Origin: Mesorhizobium opportunistum WSM2075 | GTDB lineage: Bacteria; Pseudomonadota; Alphaproteobacteria; Rhizobiales; Rhizobiaceae | Direction of reading: 5' to 3' | Length of the DNA: 64,000 bases | Assembly (NCBI RefSeq): GCF_000176035.2 | Contig: NC_015675.1 | Location: 1,988,001 to 2,052,000, forward strand | Part shown: positions 20,806 through 30,436 of the stretch, one piece after another | Position numbering within the stretch: position 1 is the first letter of the stretch | How the letters are laid out: every line of letters begins with the position of its first letter | The notes under the pieces: model-generated | The model's database searches: none | Seen by the model: the letters and a program-made list of their open reading frames with translations, nothing else | Told to the model about the DNA's origin: nothing | Program-made: the position numbers and the translations under genes

Positions 20806-22029
20806 CTATTTTTGCCGGAGCCATTTGAGCACTTCCATGCTCGGATACCCGTCCTGGGTCAAGCCGACCTTCGCCTGATAGGCCATGATGGCGGTCTTCG
20901 ATCCGTCGCCGATCTTGCCGTCGAACTTGCCGTCGTAAAGTCCATGTTGCGAAAGCCGCTTCTGCAGCTCCTGCCGTTCCTCGAAACTGAGCTTGGTGAA
21001 AGGCCGCTTCCAATCCTGCACAAGACCGCTGGAGCCGGCGATCTCGTCGGCGAGAAGGCCGACGGCAAGGGCATATTTGTCGGCGTTGTTGTAGGCCTTG
21101 ATCACCGAGAAATTCCTGATCATCAGGAACGCCGGCCCGCCGCGGCCATCCGGCACTTTGAGCGTCGCCTTGTCGGTGAGGTTCTTGAACGGCTTGCCGC
21201 TGGCCCTGACGACGCCGAGCGCTTGCCATTGCGCCAGCGTTTTCGAGCCAGCCGGCAGTTTTCCCGCCGGCAAGGCGACTTCATAGCCCCAGGTCTTGCC
21301 GGCCTGCCAGCCATTCTTCTTCAGCAGATTGGCCGATGTCGCCAGCGCGTCGGGAATGGAATTCCAGATATCGCGCCTGCCGTTGCCGTCCATGTCGACG
21401 GCATAATGCTGGTAGCTGGTGGGAATGAACTGGGTCTGGCCCATGGCGCCGGCCCAGGAGCCCATCAGGTGGCCTTCGTCGATGTCGCCGGTCTGCAGGA
21501 TCTTCAGCGCCGCGACCAGCTGGGTGCGGGCATATTTGGACCGCTTCGGATCGCCATAGGCAAGCGTCGCCAGCGAACGCACGACATTGCGCATGATGTC
21601 GTCGCGCTTGAGGATTTCGCCATAGTTCGATTCCATCGACCAGATGGCCAGCAGAATGTAGCGGTCGACGCCGAACTTCGCCTCGATCCTGTCCAGCCAC
21701 GGCTTCCATTTCTTGGCCATCTGCTGCCCGACGGCGACGGACTGGTCATGGACGCGGTTGTCGAAATAGTCCCAGGCGGGCGCGGTGAATTCGGGCTGGG
21801 TGCGGGCTTTTTCCAGCACCACCGGATCGGGTTCGTTGATACTCCTGAACGCCTGATCGTAGACAGAGCCGGAAACGCCGCCCGCCACGGCCGTGGCGCG
21901 GAAGCCGGCGACCCATTGCCGGAAACCGGCGTCGGCGAAGGCCGGCCCGGCAGGCATCAGCATAGCGAGCGAGAGGCTGGCCGCCGTCATGACGCTGGTG
22001 AAACGTTTTGCGGCATTGCGAACGGACAT
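20806..22029 (-). CDS. Lytic murein transglycosylase (MltB-like) with peptidoglycan-binding domain
   Basis: This 407-residue periplasmic enzyme has a signal peptide ending near AFA. The MltB-type catalytic domain has catalytic Glu E133 in SMESNYG, the GAMGQTQFIPTSY motif and the DMDGNGRRDIWNS segment. A C-terminal peptidoglycan-binding repeat (GLYDGKFDGKIGDGSKTAIMAYQ) closes it. It cleaves the MurNAc-GlcNAc bond to form 1,6-anhydro ends during wall remodelling. The start at 22029 follows GAAGGAGGAAGAG. It is monocistronic and divergent from galU. Confidence 0.92.
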   Translation of the reverse strand: MSVRNAAKRFTSVMTAASLSLAMLMPAGPAFADAGFRQWVAGFRATAVAGGVSGSVYDQAFRSINEPDPVVLEKARTQPEFTAPAWDYFDNRVHDQSVAVGQQMAKKWKPWLDRIEAKFGVDRYILLAIWSMESNYGEILKRDDIMRNVVRSLATLAYGDPKRSKYARTQLVAALKILQTGDIDEGHLMGSWAGAMGQTQFIPTSYQHYAVDMDGNGRRDIWNSIPDALATSANLLKKNGWQAGKTWGYEVALPAGKLPAGSKTLAQWQALGVVRASGKPFKNLTDKATLKVPDGRGGPAFLMIRNFSVIKAYNNADKYALAVGLLADEIAGSSGLVQDWKRPFTKLSFEERQELQKRLSQHGLYDGKFDGKIGDGSKTAIMAYQAKVGLTQDGYPSMEVLKWLRQK

Positions 22030-22224
22030 CTCTTCCTCCTTCTCTGTCTCAGGAAAGACCATTCATCGCCGAACCGGGTTATGAATTAGTTTACCATAGG
22101 CAATGCCTGGAACGAAAAGACGTCTCGATGCTTTACGGATGGGAGTTTCCCCTCGGTCTTGCCAGTAATCCTTAAATCCGGCGTGAAAATGTCGCCGGAC
22201 GGGGATTGCGGAGCCAGCCATCAA

Positions 22225-23145
22225 ATGGATAATTGGCGTATGAAGAGAGTTCGCAAGGCAGTTTTTCCAGTCGCTGGTCTCGGCACGCGGTTTCTCCCCG
22301 CCACCAAGGCTGTTCCCAAGGAAATGCTGACCGTCGTCGACCGGCCGGTCATCCAGTATGTGGTGGATGAGGCGCGCGAGGCGGGCATCGAACATTTCAT
22401 CTTCGTCACCGGCCGCAACAAGGCGGTCATCGAGGATCATTTCGATATCCAGTTCGAGCTCTATGACACCCTCGCCCAGCGCGGCAAGGACGAGCAGCTT
22501 GCCCGGTTGCAGCGGCTGCAGCCGGCGCCGGGACAGACCAGCTTCACGCGCCAGCAGGTGCCGATGGGGCTTGGCCATGCCGTCTGGTGCGCGCGCGAAC
22601 TGGTCGGCGACGAGCCGTTCGCGCTGCTGTTGCCCGACATGATCATGCAGTCGGAAAAGAGCTGCATGAAGGAGATGGTCGATCTTTACGCCGAGACCGG
22701 CAACAACATCATCGCCGTGCAGGAGTGCGATCCGGCCGAAGCCCATAAATACGGCATTGTCGGCCGGGGCGAACCGACCCATCACGGCTTCCGCATCACC
22801 GAAATGGTCGAGAAGCCAAAGACGGGCACCGCGCCGTCGAACCTGTACATCAACGGCCGCTACATCCTGCAGCCCGAGATCTTCAAGATCCTCGAAGGGC
22901 AGGAGAAGGGCGCCGGCAACGAGATCCAGCTCACCGACGCGATGCTGAAGCTGGAGAAGCAGCAGGCCTTCTACGGCTACCACTATCAGGGCCGCACCTT
23001 CGACTGCGGCTCCCCGGAAGGCTTCGTCGAGGCCAATGTCGCCTTCGCGCTGTGGCGAAGCGACATGAACCACAGCATGGCCACCGTCATCCGCACGCTT
23101 CTCGACGAGATGAAGCCATCAGAGCGGCGCGGGGCAGCATTCTAG
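22225..23145 (+). CDS. galU: UTP-glucose-1-phosphate uridylyltransferase
   Basis: The 306-residue nucleotidyltransferase carries the signature [18 protein letters not shown], the substrate loop [13 protein letters not shown] and the C-terminal [10 protein letters not shown] segment. It makes UDP-glucose for lipopolysaccharide, exopolysaccharide and cyclic glucan synthesis. The start is taken at 22225 (GGAG 11 nt upstream). The ATG at 22240 ([10 protein letters not shown]) is an alternative closer to the usual family start. Its stop codon lies at the edge of a palindromic repeat element. Confidence 0.93.
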   Translation: MDNWRMKRVRKAVFPVAGLGTRFLPATKAVPKEMLTVVDRPVIQYVVDEAREAGIEHFIFVTGRNKAVIEDHFDIQFELYDTLAQRGKDEQLARLQRLQPAPGQTSFTRQQVPMGLGHAVWCARELVGDEPFALLLPDMIMQSEKSCMKEMVDLYAETGNNIIAVQECDPAEAHKYGIVGRGEPTHHGFRITEMVEKPKTGTAPSNLYINGRYILQPEIFKILEGQEKGAGNEIQLTDAMLKLEKQQAFYGYHYQGRTFDCGSPEGFVEANVAFALWRSDMNHSMATVIRTLLDEMKPSERRGAAF

Positions 23146-23288
23146 GATGTGCTGATATTCAGGTGAGGCCGGCCTGCGAATGGCGGCTTCCTGCGCTTCC
23201 GGTACTCACGTACCCAAACGTACGCTCCGTTCCGGTTCTCGGAACCCACCATTCTCGGCGCCGCCTGACCTGAATCTCAACACATCCT
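23144..23288. repeat. Palindromic intergenic repeat element with 26-bp arms
   Basis: The arm 23144-23169 reads AGGATGTGCTGATATTCAGG and on, and is nearly the reverse complement of 23263-23288 (GCCTGACCTGAATCTCAACA and on), with about three mismatches. The roughly 95-bp centre holds further small inverted repeats (around CACGTACCC and CGTACGCTCCG). It resembles the mosaic palindromic elements scattered between rhizobial genes. A related half copy lies at 26373-26398. Transcribed, it would form a long hairpin between the convergent galU and barrel genes. Confidence 0.75.
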
Positions 23289-23305
23289 TGGCGTTGCAGG
23301 CGCCT

Positions 23306-25108
23306 TCACTGCTGCACCTTCACGCCGAGATAGATGCTGTTGGCGGTGTAGTCGCGGCCTGGCAAATTGCTGGTCAGCTTTTCGGTCCTCACCTTGCTGG
23401 TGAGCCCGGCATAGCGGTTCAGCCACCAGGTCAGCCCGGCCTCGGCGCTCAAAATCCTGTCGTGGCCGTCGATGCCGACATAGTTGCGCCAGTCGAGGCC
23501 CAGGGCCGCGTTGCCGGTGAGGTTGGCACGGATCTGGCGTTCGCCGGTCAAGCGGCCGGAATAGAGGATGTCGCCGCTTTCACCTGCGGTGGTCGTGGTC
23601 TCGACAGTGGTGCTGCCGGTCAGGCCGATCATGGTGCCGCGCTCGGGCGACCATTTGAGGGCGGCGTTGACGGTGGCGCCTGAAATCGGCTCCAGGCTCT
23701 TGTCATCGATCGCTTCGCGCAGCCACCCCGCCGAGAATTCGCCCGAGAGCTTCTCGCCCATGTCGAGCTGCAGGCCGGCACGGGCGCCGAGCCGCGTCGA
23801 GGAACGCTCAAAGCCTTCGTTGTCGATGCGCTGATCGTAGATGCGGCGGCCGACCTCGATTTCGCTGAACGGGGTGAGGGCGGGGGAGATTTCGTAACCG
23901 GTGCGCAAAGTCGCCGTATAGAGCGTGTTGTCCTGGTCCTTCTGCGAGAGCGAGGTGCCGTCCGAAAGCTTGGCGTCGCCGTAGAAGTCGTGCGCAACCG
24001 CGCCGGTCAGCGTGTACTGCATCTTGCCGACCGCCTTTTCGACGGCAAGGCTGCCATCGACGGTCTGCCGCAGCGGCTGGGTGCTGACGCCGGCAATGGC
24101 GTCCGGCGATGACGCCGATTCCGGCACGGCCTCGTAGCCGAGCTTGGCGATGGCGCGCAGTTCGTTGTCGAGATCGACATTGTACTGGCCTTCGATGCGG
24201 CCCTGCGCATTGTGAACCGGGTAGCCCGACACCGTCTCGCGGAACAAGCCGTAGCCGTCGATGACAGCGGAGTTCTCGCGCCAGTCGGAAGTGGCGGAAA
24301 AGCGCAGCGCCGTCTCCGACAGCAGCGCCGAGTTGCCGGCGCTGCTCGAATCGCCGTTCGACGTGGCGGTCAGGCCCTGTTCGATCGTCGGCCGGATGAC
24401 GAAGGAACCCCATTTGACGCCGGGGGCGGCGAACGGGTCGTCCTCTGGCTTCTTCTTCTGGCCTTCGATGGCGTCGGTGCGCTCGGCACCGGGGTCGAGC
24501 TTTTGCTTGTCGGCGCTGTCGATGGTGCGGGCACGGCGGTTGGCCGTCTCCTCGCCCGTGTCCGTCGTATCGGCTGTATCCGTCGTGGAAACCGTCGTTG
24601 AAGCGGTGGTATCGGTGGACGTCGTTTTCTTCTTCTTTTTCGACTTGTCTGTCGACTTGTCGGAAGTCTTGGAGCCCGCCTTGGTCTTGTCCCGATCCGC
24701 CTGTCCGGCAGTCGATGGACGGCGGCGAGGCTTGGGCGGTGTCGAAGTGTCGGCGGAGGTGTCGTCGCTCGCCTGCGGCGGGTCGAAAATGCTGCCGGAC
24801 GGGCTTGCGTCGTTGCTGTCCGTATCGTCAGGCACGGCGCCGGCGCTGGCCGGCAGATAGGTGTCGGCCTGTGCGTCCTGCACGGCGTTGGCCGGTGCCT
24901 GCTGGCCCGGTCTTGCCAAGGCAAGCTGCCGCGCCTTGCGCTGCTGGTCGGACAGGATCGCCGATTCGGACACCTCGCCGCGCAGTTCCGTCTCCTGGGC
25001 ATGCAGCGGTGCCGGGCGCAGCAAGGCAAACATGCTGGTCGCCAGCAGCAAGGCGCAGACCGCCTTGCCCTGTCGTCCTGTCGATTTTTCTGGCTGGACC
25101 TCGGACAT
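23306..25108 (-). CDS. Outer-membrane beta-barrel protein with disordered N-terminal region
   Basis: The protein (about 600 residues) has a signal peptide ending LHAQ. A long low-complexity region follows that is rich in Thr, Asp and Lys (KSKKKKKTTSTDTT, TTDTADTTDT). From about residue 230 there is a C-terminal half of alternating amphipathic strands (WGSFVIRPTIEQGLT to SIYLGVKVQQ), typical of the outer-membrane beta-barrel (BBP2-like) family. Related barrels are linked to polysaccharide export or surface structure, but the function here is unknown. The ATG at 25108 or three codons earlier (25117) could start it. It faces galU across the palindromic repeat. Confidence 0.72.
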   Translation of the reverse strand: MSEVQPEKSTGRQGKAVCALLLATSMFALLRPAPLHAQETELRGEVSESAILSDQQRKARQLALARPGQQAPANAVQDAQADTYLPASAGAVPDDTDSNDASPSGSIFDPPQASDDTSADTSTPPKPRRRPSTAGQADRDKTKAGSKTSDKSTDKSKKKKKTTSTDTTASTTVSTTDTADTTDTGEETANRRARTIDSADKQKLDPGAERTDAIEGQKKKPEDDPFAAPGVKWGSFVIRPTIEQGLTATSNGDSSSAGNSALLSETALRFSATSDWRENSAVIDGYGLFRETVSGYPVHNAQGRIEGQYNVDLDNELRAIAKLGYEAVPESASSPDAIAGVSTQPLRQTVDGSLAVEKAVGKMQYTLTGAVAHDFYGDAKLSDGTSLSQKDQDNTLYTATLRTGYEISPALTPFSEIEVGRRIYDQRIDNEGFERSSTRLGARAGLQLDMGEKLSGEFSAGWLREAIDDKSLEPISGATVNAALKWSPERGTMIGLTGSTTVETTTTAGESGDILYSGRLTGERQIRANLTGNAALGLDWRNYVGIDGHDRILSAEAGLTWWLNRYAGLTSKVRTEKLTSNLPGRDYTANSIYLGVKVQQ

Positions 25109-25357
25109 CGCCACCACTGCTTGCGCGGCGCCTTGAGCGCCATACTTACCGAACCGTAAATGGGGATGGTTAACGGAGGGTTGAGACGGGCCCCTTACCG
25201 GGTTCCGGATGCCGATTTCGAAAGGGAATCATACCGCCTTCGTTAAGCTTCCTGTTTTCATGCCTGTCGCTGGCCCATTCCGTCTCACAGCTCGGCCGAT
25301 ATCCGTGGGGCCATTTCTGTTGGACAGGCGGGCGGCAAAGCGCTAATCGCATCACCC

Positions 25358-26359
25358 ATGCATGTGAAATCCCTCGATAAGAAGCCCCTGGACAGGCAGG
25401 CGTCGATCGCTTCGGCGCTGAGAACGGTGGCGACCGAACAGGCCGGGATCGCAGCCTTGGCCGAAGCGCTCGAGAACGGCCTGGCCGCACCTTTCGCCCA
25501 GGCCGTCGACATGATCTCGAAGATCGAAGGCCGGCTCATCGTCACCGGTGTCGGCAAAAGCGGCCATATCGGTGCGAAGATCGCGGCCACGCTTGCCTCG
25601 ACCGGCACGCCGGCTTTCTTCGTCCATCCCGTCGAGGCCAACCACGGCGATCTCGGCATGATCGCCAGGGACGACGCCATCATCGCCATCTCATGGTCTG
25701 GCGAGAGCAAGGAGATGCTGGGCATCGTCGCCTATTCCAGGCGCTTCTCCATTCCGCTCATCGCCATCACCTCCGGAGAGACATCGGCGCTGGCGCGGGC
25801 CGCCGACGTCGTGCTGCTTTTGCCACGCACCCCGGAAGCCTGCCCGCACGGCCTGGCGCCGACGACGTCGACCCTGCTGCAACTGGTCATTGGCGACGCG
25901 CTGGCGATCGCGCTGCTCGAGGCGCGCGGCTTCACGCCGGACCATTTCCGCACTTTCCATCCCGGCGGCCAGCTTGGCGCCAACCTGACCCTGGTCTCGG
26001 AGATCATGCGGATCGGCGACCAGATCCCGCTGGCTTCGCTCGGCACCAAGATGCCGGAAGCGGTGATGACGCTGTCGCAGAAGAAGGTCGGCTGCGTCCT
26101 GATCGTCGACGCCAACGGCGAACTGGCCGGGATCATCACCGACGGCGACGTGGCGCGAAACCTGCACCGCAACCTGGCCGACGTCATCGTCGACGAGGTG
26201 ATGACCCGCACGCCCAAGACAGTCGACCCGCAGACGCTTGCCGGTACGGCGATCGCGCTGCTCAACGAGCACAATATCGGCGCCCTGGTGGTGACCAAGA
26301 ACAACATGCCGCTGGGCGTGGTTCACTTCCACGACCTGCTTCGCATCGGCGCAGCCTAA
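25358..26359 (+). CDS. kdsD: Arabinose-5-phosphate isomerase
   Basis: The 333-residue protein has an N-terminal SIS sugar-isomerase domain (VTGVGKSGHIGAKIAATLAST, HPVEANHGDLGM, SWSGESKEM) and two C-terminal CBS domains (about 205-333). This is the KdsD/KpsF layout. It interconverts ribulose-5-phosphate and arabinose-5-phosphate, the first step toward Kdo for lipopolysaccharide core or capsule. About 240 nt of upstream sequence divergent from the barrel gene should hold the promoter. No other kds gene is in the window. Confidence 0.92.
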   Translation: MHVKSLDKKPLDRQASIASALRTVATEQAGIAALAEALENGLAAPFAQAVDMISKIEGRLIVTGVGKSGHIGAKIAATLASTGTPAFFVHPVEANHGDLGMIARDDAIIAISWSGESKEMLGIVAYSRRFSIPLIAITSGETSALARAADVVLLLPRTPEACPHGLAPTTSTLLQLVIGDALAIALLEARGFTPDHFRTFHPGGQLGANLTLVSEIMRIGDQIPLASLGTKMPEAVMTLSQKKVGCVLIVDANGELAGIITDGDVARNLHRNLADVIVDEVMTRTPKTVDPQTLAGTAIALLNEHNIGALVVTKNNMPLGVVHFHDLLRIGAA

Positions 26360-26372
26360 GATATCGACTGGT

Positions 26373-26398
26373 CCTGACCTGAATCTCAACTCATCTTG
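26373..26398. repeat. Half copy of the palindromic intergenic repeat
   Basis: The sequence TCCTGACCTGAATCTCAACT followed by CATCTT matches the right arm of the element at 23263-23288 with only a few changes. It lies just after kdsD, with no inverted partner close by, so it looks like a solo or decayed half element. Confidence 0.7.
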
Positions 26399-26421
26399 CG
26401 TGTCGGTGCCGGGCTGAAAAT

Positions 26422-26886
26422 TCAGACCCGCTCCACCGTGAGTTCCAGGTCGGTATCCGCCGCACTCGTGACACGGACCTGCGTGCCGGCGGGCAGATCC
26501 GGGCCGGAGACACGCCACAGCGTATCGCCGAGCTTGATGCGGCCACGGCCGTCCTTGATCGGCTCGGCGAGCGTCGCCATCTTGCCGATCATCTGGGCGC
26601 CGCGACGGTTGAGCAGCGGCTGGTCCGTCGGATCATGGCGCCCGCCGACCAGTTTCTTGCCGACATAGGCAGAGACCAGCGAAAGCGCGAGGAAAGCGAG
26701 TACCTGGACCTGCCAGGTCCAGATGGCCGCGTCCCAGATCAGCAGCGACACCGCGCCGATGATGAGCGCCGCGATGCCGATCCACAGCATGAAGATGCCC
26801 GGCGCGATGATTTCCATCACCAGCAGGACGAAGCCCAGGACCATCCAGCTCCACGGGCCGAGTTCGGAAATGACACGGTCGATCAT
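26422..26886 (-). CDS. NfeD-family membrane protein
   Basis: The 154-residue protein has two or three N-terminal membrane helices (WSWMVLGFVLLVMEIIAPGIFMLWIG, then WQVQVLAFLALSLVSAYVG). A C-terminal soluble OB-fold follows (GRIKLGDTLWRVSGPDLPAGTQVRV). NfeD proteins are partners of SPFH proteins and are thought to help organise membrane microdomains. The SPFH gene lies immediately upstream on the same strand with a 22-nt gap, the usual pairing. Length matches short NfeD (NfeD1b type) without a protease domain. Confidence 0.88.
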   Translation of the reverse strand: MIDRVISELGPWSWMVLGFVLLVMEIIAPGIFMLWIGIAALIIGAVSLLIWDAAIWTWQVQVLAFLALSLVSAYVGKKLVGGRHDPTDQPLLNRRGAQMIGKMATLAEPIKDGRGRIKLGDTLWRVSGPDLPAGTQVRVTSAADTDLELTVERV

Positions 26887-26908
26887 GGTCTACTCCCAAC
26901 CGCAGACA

Positions 26909-27859
26909 TCAATTGTCGCTTGGCTTGACGACGGGCGGGCGTGAAACCTGCCGCTGCGTGCCGGCCGGGCCGTCGCCCTTGAACACTTCCCTGGCGATCT
27001 CGCCGATGCCGCCGAGCGAACCGATCAGCGACGACGCCTCGAAAGGCATCAGCACGATCTTGCTGTTGGTGGCCGAGCCGATCTTGCCCAGTGCCTCGGT
27101 GTATTTCTGGGCGACGAAGTAGTTCAGCGCCTGCACGTCGCCCTTGGAAATCGCCTCCGACACCACCTGGGTGGCGCGGGCTTCCGCTTCGGCCGAGCGT
27201 TCTCGCGCCTCGGCGTCGCGGAAGGCGGCTTCCTTGCGGCCCTCGGCTTCGAGGATCTGCGACTGCTTGAGGCCTTCGGCGGCGAGAATCTGCGCCCGCT
27301 TGTTGCGCTCGGCGGTCATCTGGCGGCCCATCGATTCGATCAGGTTGGCCGGCGGGTTGATGTCCTTGATCTCGACGCGGGTGATCTTGATGCCCCACGG
27401 ATGCGCGGCCTCGTCGACCACGCGCAGCAAGCGCTCGTTGATGGCGTCGCGGTTGGACAACAACTCGTCGAGATCCATCGAACCCATGACGGTGCGGATG
27501 TTGGTCATCGTCAGGTTGAGGATGGCGTTCTGCAGGCCGGCAACCTGATAGGCCGCCTGTGCTGCATTGAGGATCTGGAAGAAGGCGATGCCGTCGACAC
27601 CGACAATCGCGTTGTCGCGGGTGATGATCTCCTGGCTCGGAACGTCGAGCACCTGCTCCATCATGTTCATCTTGGCGCCGATACGGTCGACGAACGGCGT
27701 GATGATGTTGAGGCCTGGGCTCAGTGTCCTTGTATAACGGCCGAAACGTTCGACGGTATAGTTGTAGCCTTGCGGAATTGTCTTAATGCCTTTGAACAGC
27801 ACCAGCACGACAAGCGCGACCAGCACTACGACCGCAATATCGAAACCACTGAAATCCAT
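26909..27859 (-). CDS. SPFH/Band 7 (stomatin-like) membrane protein, QmcA type
   Basis: The 316-residue protein has an N-terminal membrane anchor ([19 protein letters not shown]), an SPFH domain ([23 protein letters not shown]), and a long coiled-coil segment rich in Ala, Glu and Arg ([21 protein letters not shown]). It ends in a short disordered tail. Such proteins form large membrane-bound oligomers that scaffold lipid domains and modulate FtsH-type proteolysis. The start at 27859 follows GAGGGAGAG; an upstream ATG adds seven residues. It is in an operon with the NfeD gene. Confidence 0.9.
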   Translation of the reverse strand: MDFSGFDIAVVVLVALVVLVLFKGIKTIPQGYNYTVERFGRYTRTLSPGLNIITPFVDRIGAKMNMMEQVLDVPSQEIITRDNAIVGVDGIAFFQILNAAQAAYQVAGLQNAILNLTMTNIRTVMGSMDLDELLSNRDAINERLLRVVDEAAHPWGIKITRVEIKDINPPANLIESMGRQMTAERNKRAQILAAEGLKQSQILEAEGRKEAAFRDAEARERSAEAEARATQVVSEAISKGDVQALNYFVAQKYTEALGKIGSATNSKIVLMPFEASSLIGSLGGIGEIAREVFKGDGPAGTQRQVSRPPVVKPSDN

Positions 27860-27980
27860 TTGGCTCTCCCTCAGAAGCAAGTCGCGCGAGCCATTCCCGC
27901 GCAGCCAGCTTCAGCAAAGACTTAAGTGTGTTTCAGCAACGTTACAATCTGGTGATGAGGGATTGTTTGTGGGTCTGCAG

Positions 27981-29192
27981 CTAGCGGTTGAAGGCAAACA
28001 GGCCTGCATCCGTGTCATCGAAGCCGCCGATGGAGGCTGAGACGATCTCCGAGGCAATCCGCGAGAAGGTGATGCCGTTGCCGCCGTAACCCATCACGGC
28101 ATGGATGCGCGGGTGTCTCGGAATGGCGCCGATATAGGGCAGGCCGGTGGTCGTGGTGCCGAAGGAACCGGTCCAGGCAAATTCAGGCCTGACGTCGAGA
28201 CGTGGAAACAGCCGGCTAAGTTTTGCCGCGATGCGCGCGCTCTTGTCGGCGATCAGTTCGTCGCGGCGTGCCTCGTCGATGAAGTCCTCGTCCTCGCCGC
28301 CGCAGATGACCCTGCCGTCGGCTGTCGCCCTGGCGTAGAGATAGGGCTCTGATGCTTCCCAGATGAAAGCTGCCTGCGGCCAGAGCTTTCGCGGCTGCGG
28401 GCGTGTCGCTATAGCCCAGGTCGAGATGATCCGGTGAGCGGCCGCCGGCACGATGTCGACCAGTTCATAGCCGGTGGCCAGAACAACATGCCGCGCCGTG
28501 ATCGTCGGGCCACCCTTGGTCGCCACGACCACCGCGTCGTCACTGTCCTCGATCCTTGTTGCCTCGACGGGGGCGTGGAAACATGCCTTGCGCTCCAACG
28601 CCTTCAACAGCAGCCCGGCGGTCAGCTTGCGCGGGTCGAGCGCGATATTGCCGTGGCTGAGGATGGCGCCGCCGCGCTCGACGCCGTAGCGCTCGGCCAG
28701 CGGCTGCGGAGCGAGATAGGTTGCGGCGATACCCGCTTGCCGGCGCGCTTCGGTTTCGTCCCGCAGTTCCGAAGCGCTGAGCATGGTGCCGGCCAGATAG
28801 AGCGATTGGGTACGGCACAGGCGGCAGCCGATGGCCAGGTCCTCGATACGACCGGCCAGATTGGAAATGGCGAGCCGCGAGCGTCTCCAGGCCTGCTGCG
28901 CTTTGGACTTGCCGATCATCTTGATCAACACTGAAAGCGGCTGGTCGAGTTCGAATTCGACCAGTGCCGTGGTCGCGGCGGTCGAGCCTTTCACCGGTCC
29001 GCGCCGGTCGATGCAGATCACGGAATGGCCGTCCGCCGTCAGTACTTCGGCCATCATGGCGCCGCTGACCCCCATGCCGACGATCAGTACATCGGCCTTG
29101 GCGTCACGGCTCAGCGCGGTCGTCGGCACCGCGGGCGCCCGATAGGCGGACCAGACGGGCCGGCCAGTTCTGAGGTCGAGTTGGCGGGGCAT
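27981..29192 (-). CDS. FAD-dependent oxidoreductase (DadA/glycine oxidase-like)
   Basis: The 403-residue flavoprotein begins with a Rossmann FAD site after about 30 residues (ADVLIVGMGVSGAMMAEVL), then GSTAATTALVEFELD, and ends with the second FAD segment GLPYIGAIPRHPRIHAVMGYGGNGITFS. It belongs to the D-amino-acid oxidase group that oxidises amines or amino acids. The substrate cannot be told. The start at 29192 is preceded by GGAG; the open frame continues upstream into hemH sequence without similarity. It lies 53 nt after hemH on the same strand. Confidence 0.82.
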   Translation of the reverse strand: MPRQLDLRTGRPVWSAYRAPAVPTTALSRDAKADVLIVGMGVSGAMMAEVLTADGHSVICIDRRGPVKGSTAATTALVEFELDQPLSVLIKMIGKSKAQQAWRRSRLAISNLAGRIEDLAIGCRLCRTQSLYLAGTMLSASELRDETEARRQAGIAATYLAPQPLAERYGVERGGAILSHGNIALDPRKLTAGLLLKALERKACFHAPVEATRIEDSDDAVVVATKGGPTITARHVVLATGYELVDIVPAAAHRIISTWAIATRPQPRKLWPQAAFIWEASEPYLYARATADGRVICGGEDEDFIDEARRDELIADKSARIAAKLSRLFPRLDVRPEFAWTGSFGTTTTGLPYIGAIPRHPRIHAVMGYGGNGITFSRIASEIVSASIGGFDDTDAGLFAFNR

Positions 29193-29245
29193 CGAACGCT
29201 CCGGAAGGTGCGCCTCAACGCCCCGGAGTGGCCGTTGTTCCGGCG

Positions 29246-30301
29246 TCAGGCCCAGCCGGAGAGTTCGCGCCGCACCAGCGCCTCGATCACCGCCATGCCC
29301 TCGGCGCTGTCGTTGAGACAAGGGATGTGGGCGAAGTTCTTGCCGCCGGCATGATGGAAGGTTTCGGCGGCCTCGCGGCCAATCTCGTCCAGCGTCTCGA
29401 TGCAGTCGACGGAAAAGCCGGGATTGACGATGGCGATCGATTTCACGCCGTCCTTGCCCAGTTTCTCCACCGTCTTGTCCGTGTAGGGCTGCAGCCATTC
29501 CTGCGCGCCGAAGCGCGACTGGAAGGTAGTGATCAGCTTCTTCTCGTCCCAGCCAAGCTTTTGGCGCAGCAGCCGCGTCGTCTCGAGACAGTGCGTCTGG
29601 TAGGGATCGCCTTTGTCGGAATAGGGTTTCGGGATGCCGTGATAGGAGGTGATGACCACCTCCGGTTCGAAATCGAGCGTTACCAGGTGCCGCTCGATCG
29701 AACGGGCAAGCGCTTCGATATAGACCGGTTCGGCATAGTAGGGCGGCACGCTGCGGATAGCCGGTGCCGCGCGCATCTTCATCAGCGCCCGAAACAGCTG
29801 GTCGTTGGCCGTCGCCGTCGTCGTCGCCGAATATTGCGGATAGAGCGGGAACGAAAGAATGCGGTCGCAGCCTTGCGCAACCAGCTTTTCGGCGATGCTA
29901 GCCGTCGAAGGGTTGCCGTAGCGCATCGCCCAATCGACGACGACATCGGGCAGGTCGGCCAGTGCGGCGCCCAGCTTTTCGCTTTGAGCACGGGTGTAGG
30001 TGCGCAACGGCGACTCGTTCCTCTCCCGGTTCCATATGCGGGCATAGTTGGCGCCCGACTTCTTCGGCCGCATGGTGAGCACGAGGCCATAGAGGATCGG
30101 ATACCAGATCGCCTTGTTGAGCTCGATGACACGCGGATCGGACAGGAATTCCCTGAGATAGCGCCACATCGGCTTGAAATCGGTGCCGTCGGGCGTGCCG
30201 AGATTGACCAGCATGACGCCGACCTTGCCGGCCTGGGCCGGACCGGGCTGCGGACTGACAGCCTTTGCGGCCTTGGCATCGACAGGGGTGGAAAGCGTCA
30301 T
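29246..30301 (-). CDS. hemH: Ferrochelatase
   Basis: The 351-residue enzyme inserts ferrous iron into protoporphyrin IX, the last step of haem synthesis. Visible features are the N-terminal VMLVNLGTPDG, the central FPLYPQYSATTTA, and the metal-site motif SYHGIPKPYSDKGDPY with catalytic H221. The C-terminal VNPGFSVDCIETLDEI supplies the acidic partner. It has a Pro/Ala-rich N-terminal extension of about 25 residues before the core. Length is normal for alphaproteobacteria. Confidence 0.95.
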   Translation of the reverse strand: MTLSTPVDAKAAKAVSPQPGPAQAGKVGVMLVNLGTPDGTDFKPMWRYLREFLSDPRVIELNKAIWYPILYGLVLTMRPKKSGANYARIWNRERNESPLRTYTRAQSEKLGAALADLPDVVVDWAMRYGNPSTASIAEKLVAQGCDRILSFPLYPQYSATTTATANDQLFRALMKMRAAPAIRSVPPYYAEPVYIEALARSIERHLVTLDFEPEVVITSYHGIPKPYSDKGDPYQTHCLETTRLLRQKLGWDEKKLITTFQSRFGAQEWLQPYTDKTVEKLGKDGVKSIAIVNPGFSVDCIETLDEIGREAAETFHHAGGKNFAHIPCLNDSAEGMAVIEALVRRELSGWA

Positions 30302-30376
30302 AAGGGTTCTCCAGGAGACGCGAACCTAACCATCTTGCGCGCGCTTTCAATGCAGCGTCTGGCCGCACCTTAGCCT

Positions 30377-30410
30377 AAAACACAAAACCCGCCCGGTTTC
30401 CCAGGCAGGC
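30377..30410 (-). terminator. Intrinsic terminator of the 5'-nucleotidase/LysM gene
   Basis: On the minus strand CCTGCCTGG (30401-30409), a short loop and CCGGGCGGG (30388-30396) pair with G-U wobbles. They are followed by TTTTGTGTTTT, 27 nt beyond the stop at 30437. Confidence 0.8.
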
Positions 30411-30436
30411 TTGGTGTTGGAAGAGGCGAAGTGAGG

